Positions 34,024 to 46,329 are shown, counted from the first letter of the stretch. The stretch is 64,000 bases of DNA from Diphasiastrum complanatum (GCA_029204225.1 CM055097.1:9423593-9487592); one strand, 5' to 3'. A program made the numbers and translations. Notes: generated from the sequence alone by a model not told the origin.

Positions 34024-36057
34024 ATGGTGCAATCCAATCTTTCCGGTTTGTGGGACGAGGTAGACATTGTCAAGCGGGTCGCCGACAAGAGCAACAAGAC
34101 CGGTCAGAAGATCGTGCATTGCTGATACTGCCTCGTCGAATTTGCTGCGTCCCTCACTTGCCTTAAAGGCCACCTGCTCGGTGCACGCGCCAAAAATGGT
34201 GCCACCTTAAATGCTGCCCCTTGTGGCAGCATGACCGTCCTCGACAGGCAGCGACTATTGGACACCTACGGGCCACGGCTCGTGGCAAGGGAGAACACCA
34301 TTTCGGAGGGTGTTCTCTGGTTTTGCACCGCTCCTTATGTGGCTGACCCAAAGTTGCTGCCTGCTTGGCTGGCACGCACGAGGAGAGGGAGTCCATCCTC
34401 ATCCCGTCCCATTGCCCCTCATCCCCCTCAGATAGTTCCGCCACACGCACCCCCATCTGCACCCATTCCGGTGGATCCCGTCCCATCACGTCCGCCAGTT
34501 GCCACTGCGGTTCCACCACCAGTCCTGTTGCTCGCACGCCCCTAGTTTACGATGTTCTCATGGATTTTCCGCCACCCGAGCAGGCCCAGGATGCTACTGA
34601 CGAGGTCTTCGAGGACGTGGATGAGATCTCTTCTTCCTTCACTTCCCATCCGGATGACCTCCCTAGCCAGCAGTTTTCGTATCCCATGCCAGATCTTGCC
34701 CCTCCACCAGTGCACCTCACTTATGCTGCTGCACCCATCCCTGCCAGTGCATGCCACTGTCCCCATTCCACGTCTACAGCCGATGCATCCACTAGTGCCC
34801 AGCTTGTCGCGTCATCGTCCATTCCCGTCACGGTTGGTGCACCATGCTGGAGGTCCACCACCCGTCGCCCACCAGGTAGAACCCTTGTGCAGCAGACCAT
34901 TCGCGGCGCGCATCAGCTGCACATGGACAGAGAGGCCACACAAGCCGTGCCTAGTTTGATTTACGAGCTGAACCTACCTTTTGCCATCACCGATTCTGAG
35001 CCCTTCAAAAAGGCATTCCGCCTTGCACAGTCTGTCAGCCCTAGCTGGAGAGTCCCTGGTTCAGAGGAGTGATCTTTGGCGTGCTAGTACGTTTCAGCAC
35101 ACGGAGGATGGGGAGCACTTTTCTTCCACGGTGAGGGGAGACCAGTTCTGGAGGGATGCACAGACATTGTCAGGACTGCTTCGACCACTCTACATTGTGC
35201 TCCGCATGGCTGACAGCGAGGGGTCCACACTTGTCGTTCACACGAGGAGAAGAAACATGCTGTCAGTGAGTCAGCTAGAGCGGTTGGTGTTCTGTAGCAC
35301 CAACGCACGTGTCGCCAGGAGACTGCCGACCATTACGAGCGCATTGTAGGTGATGGGCTATTCTCCCATAGCATGTTGGTTGACGTCTCACTAAAATATA
35401 GGTTTCAATTTTTGATCAAGTTGTTGACCTGACACGCTCAATTTTGACCTTGCAGACGAAGATATCTGATTTGGAGCGCCAGGTTGACTTGCCTACGGAC
35501 AGCATCCATCCCATGCCTGCAGATGACTTGGGCACACAGTTGATGGCGGAGAGAGGAGGGAGCTTGCTGAGATGAGAGAGAGAGAGCTTGGGCTTGAGCA
35601 TAGAGAGCCTCCTTTGTATGAGGCAGACGAGCCAGTGTCAGAGGATGAGCATGATGAGGATGAGCCCATTCGGATTGTGTTTGCCAGATCAGAGAGGGAT
35701 GAGGCAGATGATACAGGTGCAGGGCACACACCACGGGCAGGGGTCACAGGTGCATCACGTGGCAAGGTGCACCGAACAAGAAGGCAAGGCACAGAAACTG
35801 CCAAGGAAGAGAGGACGACCACGCAGCCATATACAGCTAGAAGTGCAGGATTAGAGCCAGCTGGAGGAGGTGTTGTTGGTTTGGCTTGCTTGGGGGCTGA
35901 TGCGGAGGTAGATTGGGATGATGCTAGTGACGAGTCCTCCTCCTTGGACACACAGCCCATGCCAGTTCCAGACAGGCAGAGATATCGGTTGCGACAGTCA
36001 GCTCGGGGCCCTGAGTTGTCTCCGGAGCATTCGTCTGAGTCAGAGCCAGAGCATTGA
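34024..36057 (+). pseudogene. hAT-C: internally deleted hAT-like transposase
   Basis: Starts MVQSNLSGLWDEVDIVKRV like hAT-B, but TGA at 34123-34125 falls inside the BED finger (CRYC position). A frameshift lies near 34525. Two deletions relative to hAT-B follow: at about 35069 (SEE then the distal part of exon 1, losing DGWTD and DNATN) and at about 35234 (joining exon 1 to the middle of the dimerisation exon). A splice-site CAG has become TAG at 35347-35349. The last exon, from 35456, ends in a 161-aa frame (35572-36057) with acidic and Arg-rich stretches and the native C-terminus (SSESEPEH). It is a defective derivative. Confidence 0.87.
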
Positions 36058-36562
36058 TTGTGGCTCTGTTATTTTAGTTTCAGTAGTTTGTCTCTAGCAG
36101 ATGGTCTACCATTGTACTCAGATCGTTTTTCACATTATATACAGTATTTGGCGTACTTTTTTTGCTGCACATTGTGCGTATGTCGCTCTATACATGTGAT
36201 GATGTATTTTCAATTTTATGTCAAATTCTATGTGCGTGTGTGAATCTTATTTTCAACTAATTTCGATTGAAGTGAATGATAGCTTCACATGAATGCACCT
36301 ACATAATGAGCACAACAATTACCCCTACACCCCAAATGGCATAAACACATGTATTACATTTGCATTTAAAAAAATACAGAGATTGCATTTCACATGACCA
36401 GGCTCGTGTTGCACAAAAAACAACTATATATTCATTCAGCCGTTGTATCAAGATAACATTACGTATCCCGTCTTTTTTTTAAGCAGCTATCTAGTTATTT
36501 GCCACACCCTAAACTGCCGAAAATTACATGGCAACAGTCTGCCACATACGGCTGGAGCTTAT
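36058..36562. other. Intergenic region between convergent hAT-C genes
   Basis: AT-rich non-coding sequence between the transposase stop and the end of the accessory gene. The part from about 36350 aligns with 49755-49990 in fragment E (shared phrases AAATACAGAGATTG, CATTACGTATCCC, CTGCCGAAAATTACAT). It presumably carries both 3' UTRs. Confidence 0.6.
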
Positions 36563-36964
36563 CTATTCTAAACATGCATACTGATCCTCCACCGACTCCT
36601 CGCCCTCGTCAGGTGCATTGTTCTGTTGCTCTCGCTCTACCTCTTGGTTAGCCCGACGTCTGGCCGCCCTTTCCCTGACCATGATGAGCTGCCGTCGTGT
36701 GAAGTTCATTCCGATCTGCTCATCCAAATCCAGCTCGACAGCGGGGGCAGGGGCCACAGCGGGGGCGGGGATCTGCAGCTCTAGGTGCCTCTCCCGAGTC
36801 TGTCGCAGCATCTCTGCAATGTTTGCCTCTTGCTTCCGATGTCTTTCGTTGTGCCTTTGGATATCTTCCTCGAGCTTCCTCTTGGCTTTGCCCTCGGGCT
36901 TCGGTGGTATGCGCTCTGCCATCTCGATCGACCTTCTCCTCACAACACCCTGGTCCTTGATCAC
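36563..36964 (-). CDS. hAT accessory protein, small basic helical protein of unknown function
   Basis: A 133-aa frame on the minus strand, convergent with hAT-C. A second possible start (MAERIPPKPEG) lies 14 codons in, at 36922. The order is a basic stretch (KPEGKAKRKLEED), a charged, probably helical region (RHNERHRKQEANIAEMLRQT), a Pro/Ala linker, a motif NFTRRQLIMVRERAARRRA, and an acidic tail (DEGEESVEDQ). I do not recognise the family. Copies at 21740-21990 and perhaps 50091-50358 occupy the same place relative to hAT sequence. Conservation of the two blocks between decayed copies suggests a once-selected protein. A transposition helper or DNA-binding role is inference. Confidence 0.65.
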   Translation of the reverse strand: MIKDQGVVRRRSIEMAERIPPKPEGKAKRKLEEDIQRHNERHRKQEANIAEMLRQTRERHLELQIPAPAVAPAPAVELDLDEQIGMNFTRRQLIMVRERAARRRANQEVEREQQNNAPDEGEESVEDQYACLE

Positions 36965-37361
36965 CCTCTCACAACACCCTGGCTCTCAAACAGCCTCTCA
37001 CAGCCTGTCACTGGCTCTCGCTTGCTCTCTCACTGTCTATCACTAGCTCTCTCACAGCCTCTGAAAATGCCGATCACAATGGCATTCTGAGTGCTTATTT
37101 ATCCCCACAGATCGGCTATGTGGATCCCCATCATCCCTCCATGTGCCTCTGTACCTGCCCCCATGTGATGCTCCCCCCTGTGTTGCTCTCCCATTGGCCC
37201 CATGGTCTGCTCACCCACAGTGCCCATGTGCTGTTGCACCAGTCGTCTGCACCATGTACTGTACCCTCTTTTTTTACACCAAGAACCCTTTTTTTTTCCA
37301 TTTTTTTGACCTATTTAGGTAGGTAAAAGGAAAAAATTAAATATTAAAAATATTAAAAAAA
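36965..37361 (-). other. Upstream flank of the accessory gene and right end of hAT-C
   Basis: Includes a TCACTGGCTCTC/CTCTCACAG-like repeated stretch (36960-37060), the block shared with hAT-B's right end, and an A/T-rich terminus (TTTAGGTAGGTAAAAGG then A-rich). It ends where the truncated Gypsy-II LTR begins. Confidence 0.6.
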
Positions 37362-37505
37362 AAAAATATGAGGAGGAGACTTAGCAACAGTGCTCTTATG
37401 TGTTTATGTGGATAGTTTGCCATGTACTTTGAAGAGAAATCAATAAAGTGGATATTTCAGAGCCTACTTTGGTGTGCTTTGAGTTGTATTCAGATAGCTT
37501 TGTGA
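37362..37505 (+). repeat. Truncated 5' LTR of Gypsy-II
   Basis: Matches the end of the 3' LTR (49560-49681) almost exactly from CTCTTATGTGTTTATGTGG through AATAAAGTGG to GCTTTGTGA. The first 500 or so bases are missing. Confidence 0.9.
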
Positions 37506-37509
37506 GATT

Positions 37510-37521
37510 TGGTATCAGAGC
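37510..37521 (+). promoter_or_regulatory. Primer-binding site of Gypsy-II
   Basis: TGGTATCAGAGC, the initiator tRNA-Met complement, a few bases after the LTR end. Confidence 0.92.
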
Positions 37522-38128
37522 AGTTCCTTTTCAGGATTGCGTGGGGATTGACATCACTTTCGTTTGCAGTTAGGTTTTATTGGATGCTAGGTGGGTCAGT
37601 GCCCTCCTACAGGAGTTTTTCTGAGCATTTTGAGAGCCCTGAAGCTTACAGATTGCAGCCCTATGGTGGATTGCTGGTCCTTGGGCAGCCTTTGAGCATC
37701 TTACTATTGTTTAGCCTGCTTTTTCTCTTTGCTTTTGTAAAAATCAGCCTTCCTTAGTTTTGTAAAAGTGTTTGTAACTTTTTCAATTCTCATAATTTTT
37801 CGAATCTGACAGTTGCTATAGTCTTCTAATGGTAGGTCACTGGGGGGTAGTGCCTATCAGATTCCTATTCTGTTATTTCCTCTTGTTTTCGAAGATTGTC
37901 AGTTTCAAACCCTTGTTTGCTGTTTTTTCAAGAAAAAGAGTTTGTGGGTTGTCAGATTTCGGCTGTAAAGGATCTAGTCTATCCAGTTCTTTTAGGAATT
38001 CAGGGTAGTCCCTCTGTGTAGCTTGTTTGGTGTGAGAAAAGCCTATTTGTGCTTTGTTTCAAGTGCTTTAGTTGCTGTTTTTTGCATAATTTTGCAAGTT
38101 GCTTTGTGTTTCCTGTCTAGCTTTTGCT
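37522..38128 (+). other. Leader of Gypsy-II
   Basis: T-rich untranslated leader before gag. A frame of about 82 codons at 37509-37757 overlaps the primer-binding site and is not a credible gene. Confidence 0.6.
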
Positions 38129-39096
38129 ATGGCATCTTCTAGTGATACTACACATGATTCTCAGAGGATCGATGCACTTTCTGTCGAAGTTGATGGCATG
38201 GAGCAGATGCTAAAGCAGATACACCTAAAAGAGTTAGTGCAACAGGAAATTTGGGTGGTGAGCCTGGTTCAATTGAAAGAGATGCAGATCTTGGCAGGAA
38301 GCACAAGCTGACGTCCATTAAGGACTTGAAACCTGCAAAGTTTATAGGTGCAGTAGCGGTAAGAACCACAAATGCGGTGGAAAACTGGCTACAGAAATGG
38401 GAAAAGGCCTTTGAAATGTGTGGAATTACCAATAAGTCAGAAATGATTGCTGAAGCTACCTATCGGTTACAGGAATCGGCACAACGATGGTGGAGAAAGG
38501 TTGAAAAAGATGGCCTTGTACCAGATTCTTGGGAGGCATTTCGACAAATGTTTGTGCAAAATTGGGTGCCTCTAGATGAAAAGAATCGAGCCATGCAACA
38601 GTGGACATGCCTCAAGCAAGGCAATTGGTCGGTTCAAGAATATGCTGATCAGTATAGAGCGGCGTTGCTGAGGATTCCTGAGGATGTGCCTATGTATTTA
38701 TAGGTGTTCTATTTCATCGAAGGACTCAGAGAGAATTTGCTGCCTTCTGTGCGAAAGGAGCAAACACACACTGTTCAGAATGCCATTCAGATGGCTCTTT
38801 ATTATGAAGATTGGAAGAAGTCCCATGAACCTGCTGCGGGAACCTCGAGCGGTCAGGGCCAAGGGGGCCAGATACCTTGGGGTAAGCGCAAATTCAAAAA
38901 GTTTAAAGGCCAATGGCAAGGGCAGGGACAAGGGCAAGCTCCAGGTGGCCAAAAGGGTAAAGGGGTTGGTGCTCCAAAAGGCAAAGGGTTGTATGGGTGG
39001 CCTAATGCCCAAGGGGGCCAAGAGAGAGCAAAAAGAGAGAATTTATGCTTTGGATGCTTGGGACAACATCGGTGGAAGGAATGTCCACGAAACTAG
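38129..39096 (+). pseudogene. gag of Gypsy-II
   Basis: Starts MASSSDTTHDSQRIDALSVE at 38129, frameshifts near 38250 and continues in the 150-aa frame with the capsid region (NWLQKWEKAFEMCGI, RWWRKVEKDGLVPDSWEAF). TAG near 38701 interrupts it. The next frame (38704-39096) carries FIEGLRENLLPSVRKEQ, a Gly/Lys/Gln-rich stretch and the zinc knuckle CFGCLGQHRWKECP. Related to Gypsy-I gag in layout only. Confidence 0.88.
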
Positions 39097-39910
39097 ATGA
39101 GAACCACTTATAGCCTTCAAGTAGAGCAGCAGCAACAACCAATGGAAGTAGAAGAGATCTTGCCAGAAGCTAATCCTGATGTTCCTCGTTTGATGAATGT
39201 TTCTGTGGTGCGGAAGGTGGACACGACTCCTCCAGTGACACTATCAAAAGTGGGGCAATATGGGTATCAGTTTTCTGACACTTCTTTGATAGTTATGCGT
39301 GGACAGCTTTGTGGTAGAAGTATTTTAGTTCTATTTGACACTGGGTCCTCGCATAATGTCATAAACTCAACTCTTGTTAAGAAGTTAAAAGTGAGCACAC
39401 AACCGTCCAAGTACCAGTACACAGTCGAGATGGCTGATGGAAAGGGTACAAAGATTTGGGACACGAGGGTTGTGAGTATGCCTTCAACTATTTAGAGTTA
39501 TTCTGAGGAGTTGGATTTTGAGATAACTCGTTTGGCGCACTTTGATGTTGTTCTGGGGATGTGTTGGCACGCGATGCGGAAGCCTTACATAGCCTGGGAT
39601 ACTCATGTGTATGAGTTTCAGCCTGGTGGTAAGCTTCATTCCATCTGTGGTGAGCGGGATGTGCCTCCAGGACCACTGATCTCAGCTACGCAGTTGCGTA
39701 AGGTAAGCTGTGAAGGTATGTATGTTTGTTTTCTGCTGGATGTGACTACTAGTACTAATGAGAGTAGCATGTGGCAGGTGCAAGACAATACTTCAGCTAA
39801 CCTAGACCGTGAAATTAGGAGTGAGTTTGCAGATGTGTGCCATCTGCATTACCACCTCATAGAAATGTTGAACATAAGATTGAGCTTATTCCCGGATCCT
39901 AGAGTTTGAG
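39097..39910 (+). pseudogene. Protease region of Gypsy-II
   Basis: The frame 39097-39495 contains VLFDTGSSHNVINSTLV, a standard D-T-G-S aspartic protease site, unlike the D-G-A of Gypsy-I. After a TAG at 39493 the frame continues 39511-39909 with VVLGMCWHAMRKPYIAWDT, the usual end of the protease and start of the RT linker. It breaks before RT. Confidence 0.87.
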
Positions 39911-41033
39911 AGAGGAAGAGGAGGTGAGGAAGATGCTAGAGGACATCTTGCACATGGGCAGATTAGGCCTAGCTTCTCACCTTTTGCCTCACCGATCATT
40001 CTAGTAAAAAAGGACGGATCTTGGCGTATGTGTGTGGATTATCGAGGCCTTAATAAGATTACTACTAAGCATCGATATCCTATGCCACGTATTGATGATT
40101 TGCTTGATGCTCGTCATGGTGCCACTGTATTTAGTAAGATAGACTTGAAGAGTGGATATCATCAGGTTAGAGTTCGTGAAGAGGATGTTTATAAAATTGC
40201 CTTCCGAACTCGGTTTGGTCATTATGAGTATCTTGTGATGCCTTTTGGTTTGACTAACGCCCCAGCTACATTTTTGCTAATGCAAAAAAGAGCGAACTTT
40301 ATAAAAAGGAAATTGAGTATCTAGGTCATATTGTGACTGCTGATGGAGTAAGACCGGATCCTAAAAAGGATGCTGTGTTGCGTGGCCTGTGCCAGCTGAT
40401 GTGACAACATTGAAGTCTTTTCTAGGATTGGCGGTTTTTTATAGAAAATATGTTAAGAATTACTCCTGTATCGCAACACCTTTGACAGATCTTACTCAAA
40501 ATAACAACTTTGGTGAGTGGACTGAATTGCAGCAAGCAAGCTTTGATCAGTTAAAGCAAGCTATCGCTGAGTGCGTCACTCTAAAAATTATTGACCCTCT
40601 ACAACCCTATATCCTTGATACGGATGCGAGTGACATTGCTGTGGGGGCAGTGCTGATGTAGGAGGGAAGGCCTGTAGCCTTCGAGAGCAAGAAGCTCACC
40701 TCGGCATAGCGGAATTATCCAACTCATGAGAAAGAGTTGTTTGCCATAATCCATGCGTTAAAGGTATGGAGGCATTATTTGTATGGACCCAAGTTTTATG
40801 TGTACGCTGATCATGATACCTTGATTTATTTCTGCAAACAGCTCGATCTCAGAGGCCAACAGGCGAGATGGTCTGAACTTATGCAAGAATTTCAGATGGA
40901 AATTCGGTATAAGAAAGGGGCAGAAAATAGAGTGGCTGATGCATTGTCTTGGATAGTGTATCAAATGTCATTTGTGGTCATTGAAAATCACCTTTTGGTT
41001 GAGATAAGGAAGGCTCAACTAGAGGATCCTTAG
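39911..41033 (+). pseudogene. RT and RNase H of Gypsy-II, active site deleted
   Basis: RT begins near 39950 and reads [20 protein letters not shown] and [13 protein letters not shown]. There, at about 40275, roughly 130-150 bases covering the catalytic FLDD are missing compared with Gypsy-I, and the sequence resumes near the LYA...[11 protein letters not shown] region. RNase H follows (ILDTDASDIAVGAVL; then KELFAIIHALKVWRHYLYG) with TAG stops near 40659 and 40708. It ends ADALSW. Not functional. Confidence 0.88.
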
Positions 41034-41042
41034 TGTAAGAAA

Positions 41043-42430
41043 GTGGAGCATGAGGTGAGTCATGGCCATGCAAAGTCTCAGGAGGAGAGCTCTATTCCCT
41101 TTGCTCGCACTTATCTTAAGTATACCATAGAAGATGATTTTGTTAAGAGGAATGGCAAATTTCTCATTCCAGCTTGTGAGGAACTGCGTAGGAAAATCTT
41201 GCATTCCTGTCATGATAGCCCTAGTGCAGGTCATCCTGGTGTGGTGAGTTGATCCGACAGTTTCTGTTGGCCTAAGATTAACAAAGATGTCCATAGTTAT
41301 GTGACACATTGTTTTAAGTGTCAAGTCAACAAAGTCGAAAGGATTAAAGTTCCTGGATCGTTACACCCCTTGCCTATTCCAGAGAGAAGATGGGAGAGTG
41401 TATCGATGAACTTTATTACACAATTGCCTCATACGCAGCTTCAACATGATACCATAATGGTTGTGGTTGATAGACTCACAAAAATGGCTCATTTCACTCC
41501 AACCCATATTAGGATTGATGCACCTGGGGTAGTTGATCTATTTATACAGCATGTATTCAGACTTCACGGGTTACCATCATCCATAGTGTCTGATAGAGAT
41601 CCACGCTTTACGGGTCATTTTTGGACTGCCGTAATGGATAAGCTTGAGGTGCAGTTGAGAATGAGTAGTACTGATCACCTGGAAACGGATGGTCAAATAG
41701 AGAGAGTTAACCAAACCATGGAGGACATGCTTAGTGCGTACGTAAGTGTTAAGCAAACGCAATGGGAGAGATATTTGCCATTGTTGGAGTTTGCTTATAA
41801 TGATAAAAAGAATGCTTCAACTAAGATGAGTCCTTTCAGATTGAATAATGGTTTTAGGCCAGATAGTCCAATTACGATACCTCATAGAGTGCCTAGTGCT
41901 GTTGACTTTCTAACTCACATGGTACAGATGCTTGAGTTAGCCAAGAAAAATGTGAAACAGGCGATGGATCGTGCAAAGACATTTGCTGATCGGGATCGCA
42001 CACCAAGAGAGTTCGAGGAAGGAGACATGGTGTTTCTCCTGATTCCAAAGGATTCAACTTCTCTTAAGATAGGGAAGTGTTACAAGTTATCTCCGCGTTA
42101 TTGTGGACCCTGAAAAATAATTAAAAAGCTTAATGATGTTGCTTATAAACTAGCGTTGCCTTAGGATTGCAAAGTTCATCCTGTTTTTCATGTTTCACGC
42201 TTAAAGAGGGTTTTACATGAGGGTGATAACTTGTTAACTGATGGACTTGTATTGTTTCAGGAGCATGGAGAGGTGATGCACGGACCTGACAAAGTATTGG
42301 ACCGGAGAGAGAGACGGCTTAGAAACCGTCTGATCCGTGAGTACTTGGTTGCGTGGCACGATAGACCTCTCACTGATGCTACCTGGGAGACCGCGCACGC
42401 ACACACTACCCTTCTTTTACCATCACGGAC
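41043..42430 (+). pseudogene. Integrase and chromodomain of Gypsy-II
   Basis: The zinc-binding half is 41043-41252 (CHDSPSAGHPG) and the start of the 41301 frame (HCFKCQVNK), split by a stop. The catalytic core in 41301-42113 has SMNFITQLPHTQ, where the first catalytic Asp is replaced by Asn, then VSDRDPRFTGHFW and IERVNQTMEDM. The C-terminus reads KLSPRYCGP then a stop. 42231-42430 carries a chromodomain (REYLVAWHDRPLTDATWE). The frame is cut by Gypsy-III at 42430; its last bases are at 48997-49020. Confidence 0.88.
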
Positions 42431-42922
42431 TATAAAGTCCTAACCCAAGGGTCCTAGTCTAAGCATGCCAAAACAAGCAATCACAAAGGGTACTGATGGT
42501 GAACAAACCAACCCAACCAATCCTAGATCGAACGGATCTAGCCCCCAAGCTATGGATCAATCTCAAAGATGAATGAGGCATCACACTAGCAGCATATGGC
42601 TACCAGTCTCACAATCAAGGATACACTAGTGAGAGCCCAATAGGTATACTTATACCCTCCAAGGCCCATGCACCACTGGTAGTGCACTGTGACACCTCAC
42701 TGGCACCTCTGCAGCCTATTTGGGACACGTCATCCAGTTCCCCAATGACTCACTGATAGACCCATATAAATCCACCATCATGAGTTTAGGCCTACAACCA
42801 TTAATTATGACCATATACACATAAGGGCCCCCAAATCCCTTGTAGTCACAATTAGCTTACGGGTTGTTGGTCTATTGATCCCTAGCGTGGACACGCTATC
42901 GAGACCAGTCGTGGGCATGACA
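42431..42922 (-). repeat. 3' LTR of Gypsy-III
   Basis: Minus-strand start TGTCATGCCC, end GGACTTTATA. The 3' end is not the usual CA. It pairs with 48498-48991. Confidence 0.92.
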
Positions 42923-42935
42923 TTCTTCCCTCCTT

Positions 42936-44080
42936 ATTCAAGTTTTGTCCTCAGAACTTAAAACTAAGGAAGTTCCTCCTTAAGCTTCTTCCTGCTCATA
43001 GGAATCATCGTCCATACGTCCCTTCCATCGAACCAGATGCTTGGTAACTATACAATTTCTCAATCGTTTAGTTCTTGTATCCAAGATCCTTCTGGGTTCA
43101 GTCGAGACACACCCAATGATTCATCCAACAGGTCCAATTGGTCTTCGGAACCAAGATGCTCTCCTTCACGTAGACTCTTCTTGAGTCAGCTTACGTAAAA
43201 AACCGGATGCATTTGAGTTCCTTCCGGGAAGTCCAACTGGTAAGCTAAGGATCCGATCTTTTACAAGATCTAATACGGTCCTCTGTATCTTGGGGACAAT
43301 TTGTAATGCTTGCCGGTACACATTACACTAGAATCCATCAGAATTCTTCAATACACCCAAACCCCCATTTGAAAGTCTTGAGGTGATTATTTCAGATCAG
43401 CATAATGTCGGTCCCTATCTTGGGTGTACTAGACATTCTCACGTGCTATCCGTAGCATTTCCTGCATATCATGTAGGAGATTCGCTACCTTCTGAAACCT
43501 GATCGTACGAGTCTCTACCGAAATGAGTGATATAGGTTCAAAACTGTACATAAGCAAACCGGTAGCCAAATGTTTACTACAACTCAATCTCCATCAAGGA
43601 TAACTTCCTCTCTGAGGAGATTGCTAGATATCATCTGATCTTTTGATCACGTAGATAATCCTTCTCTTAAACGATCAAGTATAACTAGAATTTGAACTAT
43701 GATTCGTCAATTATAATTCACAGATTCTTGTCCTATACTCAATAAGAGAATGTGATACCCTAGCATAGGCAACTCAATCAAGGGCAGACACCCAATGAGA
43801 TTGCTGCTAGAAAATATGGTTAGAAGGACTTAAGCTCAGAGTCGTCTCTAGTTTAGTGAATACGGCCAACCAAAAGTGACCGGTGAACTTCGAATTGCGA
43901 ATGTTCATGATGTCACTAGGTAATCCGTGAAGCCTAAACAGACACTCAATAAATACCTGAGCAAAATCAGATGCTTTAATGGTAGTCTTTACCCAAATAA
44001 ACATAACCGATTTGGTAAGATGGCCAATCATTACCAGAATTCCACTATCCTGTTTATTCATCCGGGGTAATTTTACCATG
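42936..44080 (-). pseudogene. Integrase and chromodomain relic of Gypsy-III
   Basis: The minus-strand frame 44079-43807 reads GHLTKSVMFIWVKTTIKASD, CLFRLHGLPSDI and NSKFTGHFWLAVFTKLETTL, a gypsy integrase core in which the second catalytic Asp region (normally SDRDSKF) is altered to NIRNSKF. Further left, out of frame, are integrase C-terminal (LSPRY-like, near 43290) and chromodomain-like (HLVRWKG, near 43025) words. Non-functional. Confidence 0.8.
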
Positions 44081-46250
44081 ATCTAAGTCCTCTCTTATTG
44101 ATCACGTATATCCTAGAGTCTGAGTTATGATTCTCCAATCACAACTGTCCAGATTCCCGAGACCATACCATATCATAAGAGTGCATCACAATTTTTAGAA
44201 GACACATGAGTTGTTCAGCAAAAAGTCCTTTCCATTTGGAAAGTTTCAGACTTTCACAACTCACTTACGGTGCCTATATAAAGATTGTACACCCTTACTC
44301 TAGACATGGCACAAAGTGTCATTCCAAAGTTAGGGTCCTATCTAGAATACGTCTAGAATTTACTCTTAAGTTCTAATCTAGAATAACTTAAGATTCACCA
44401 GAACTTCATTACACGAAGCTCTAACTTTTGGCTACCATCAACTATCCAACTCTACCTGAGTCTTCCGGGATAGTATTCCATCTTTTCCAATCGGGAAAAG
44501 ATAAGGCCAAAAAGTTCTCGTGTATTCTATGCACATAAACTCTTTAATGAATCCCAAAATTGACTCATAAAGATTGTGACTTATAAGCAATACATTTCAT
44601 CAACAATATCCATAAGAGAGGTTATATTGTTGATTTTAAACAACTAACTCAGAAGTAGCGCTCTTGACTCGGTTAGCTGTATCGGATTTAGAAAATATTT
44701 AAATGTCTAGGTGTGGTACCAAAACACCACATTTAATCTGATTCTAAATCTATCCTAAGTCAATGAGCAATTCTCAATGAGAAAAAAACTATAACTTAGC
44801 GAGAAATTGTCTTTATACAATTCTCATGCCTTTGTTTTAACGACTAGTTTGTGCATGCCAATAAACTTAGTCCAGGAAATCCTTTGTAGATCCACAAGAT
44901 TAAAAGTTTGTACAAAAGGTTTATGATCACACAAAGATTCACTACATAGCATATCTCTACAGATATCACCTGATCTGTACATAATACTTTCTTAACCAAG
45001 AATCCTGTAACTTGATTATCCTCTAAGAGAGAATATTTCTCAAAGAGTGCTATTCCACAACCAAAATCTCAATCGGAGATTACCTCAAAAGAATATATTG
45101 TTAACATGAATTTCCTTCCTTGCATCAACCCACGGATCTCAATCCTCACTAAGATCAAGTTGATTACCATCGACAAGGAACAGGTTTTGACAAACCACTA
45201 TCTTGTAGAATTCCCAAGTTATGACAGAATTCAATCAAACTTGTAATCAACAACTCTTCTACTACAACAATGTTTTGTAATTTCCTTCCCTTACATCTTC
45301 AAACCAGATATTTACTATAATCCTTAAAGGAATTCTCTAATATCATAATATCCCATCGTTTCTGATTCTTGAAACAGGTCCGTTACTATTCATAGAACAA
45401 ATTCCTCCTAGAATCTATGATAGATGTTTCTCCTTGATAACTCTCTTTGCTTCCTACTTCTTCCCCCTTTTAACAGGAAACGACACGAGTTTCCAAGGAA
45501 TGCATATCAATCTAGATTTGCCCTAGGAGAAGTTGGAAAGAAGAGATTCGAGAAAAACTTGAAAGTCAAGAAAGGTGTTGCATCATCATAACCAAATACT
45601 GATAATGTCCCAACCCATTTTCTCGAATGACTTATCAAAAGATGTTCTTCGTTACCAACACAGAAGATTGACATGTAAATAAAAAAAAGGACTTTTTTGA
45701 AGATTTAAGTAAAGAAAACAACTTAGAAAACGCTTCCATTAACCATTTCTGTGACATCGTCTAAGGTCAACAAGTAATAAAAATTACCTTCCAAGGAATC
45801 ACAAGAAAACGGGTTAATCAATGTTTAAGAAATTCACCAATATATCTGTTATAAAGAAATAGCTTGCCGGGTTTCCGGTTTTGTAAATTTGAGATATCCA
45901 TAAGGGGGTCATGACCAATATCTCAAATTTCCGACAAAACACCCGTTTTATGACCTATAGCATTTGGCATCAATTAGATTTACGGCCTTATTACGGTCAA
46001 CTGATCCAGCTAGTTTTAGATCTTCAATTTGGAGTCGCCTGCATCCCGTACCACATGTTCTTCCTCCATAAAAGCCGTCCATATCCTAATCAAAGCGTCA
46101 CAAAAAGTACTTACAAGTATATGAAGTTCTTGGGAATTATTTACAAATTCCAACTTCATAAAACAATTTCCAATTCATATTTTCTTTCACCCCTTTTCAT
46201 AATCTCTACGGTCATTGAAAGGATAGTAGGTTTCGTCCTAACATGCCTTG
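44081..46250 (-). other. Degenerate central part of Gypsy-III
   Basis: AT-rich, with stops in every frame. By position it should be the remains of RT, RNase H and protease, but I could not recognise motifs. A 114-codon plus-strand frame at 45911-46255 shows nothing recognisable and is probably chance. Confidence 0.5.
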
Positions 46251-46329
46251 AGTGACAGATTTAGATATGGGGAAGAATGAGTTGGCTTTTTCTTGTTTTT
46301 ATATCATAATGTGTTGGTATGCCCCAGCT

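Noticed and set aside
45911-46255. A 114-codon frame inside Gypsy-III
   Set aside because: It lies on the strand opposite to the element, in AT-rich decayed sequence, with no recognisable domain.
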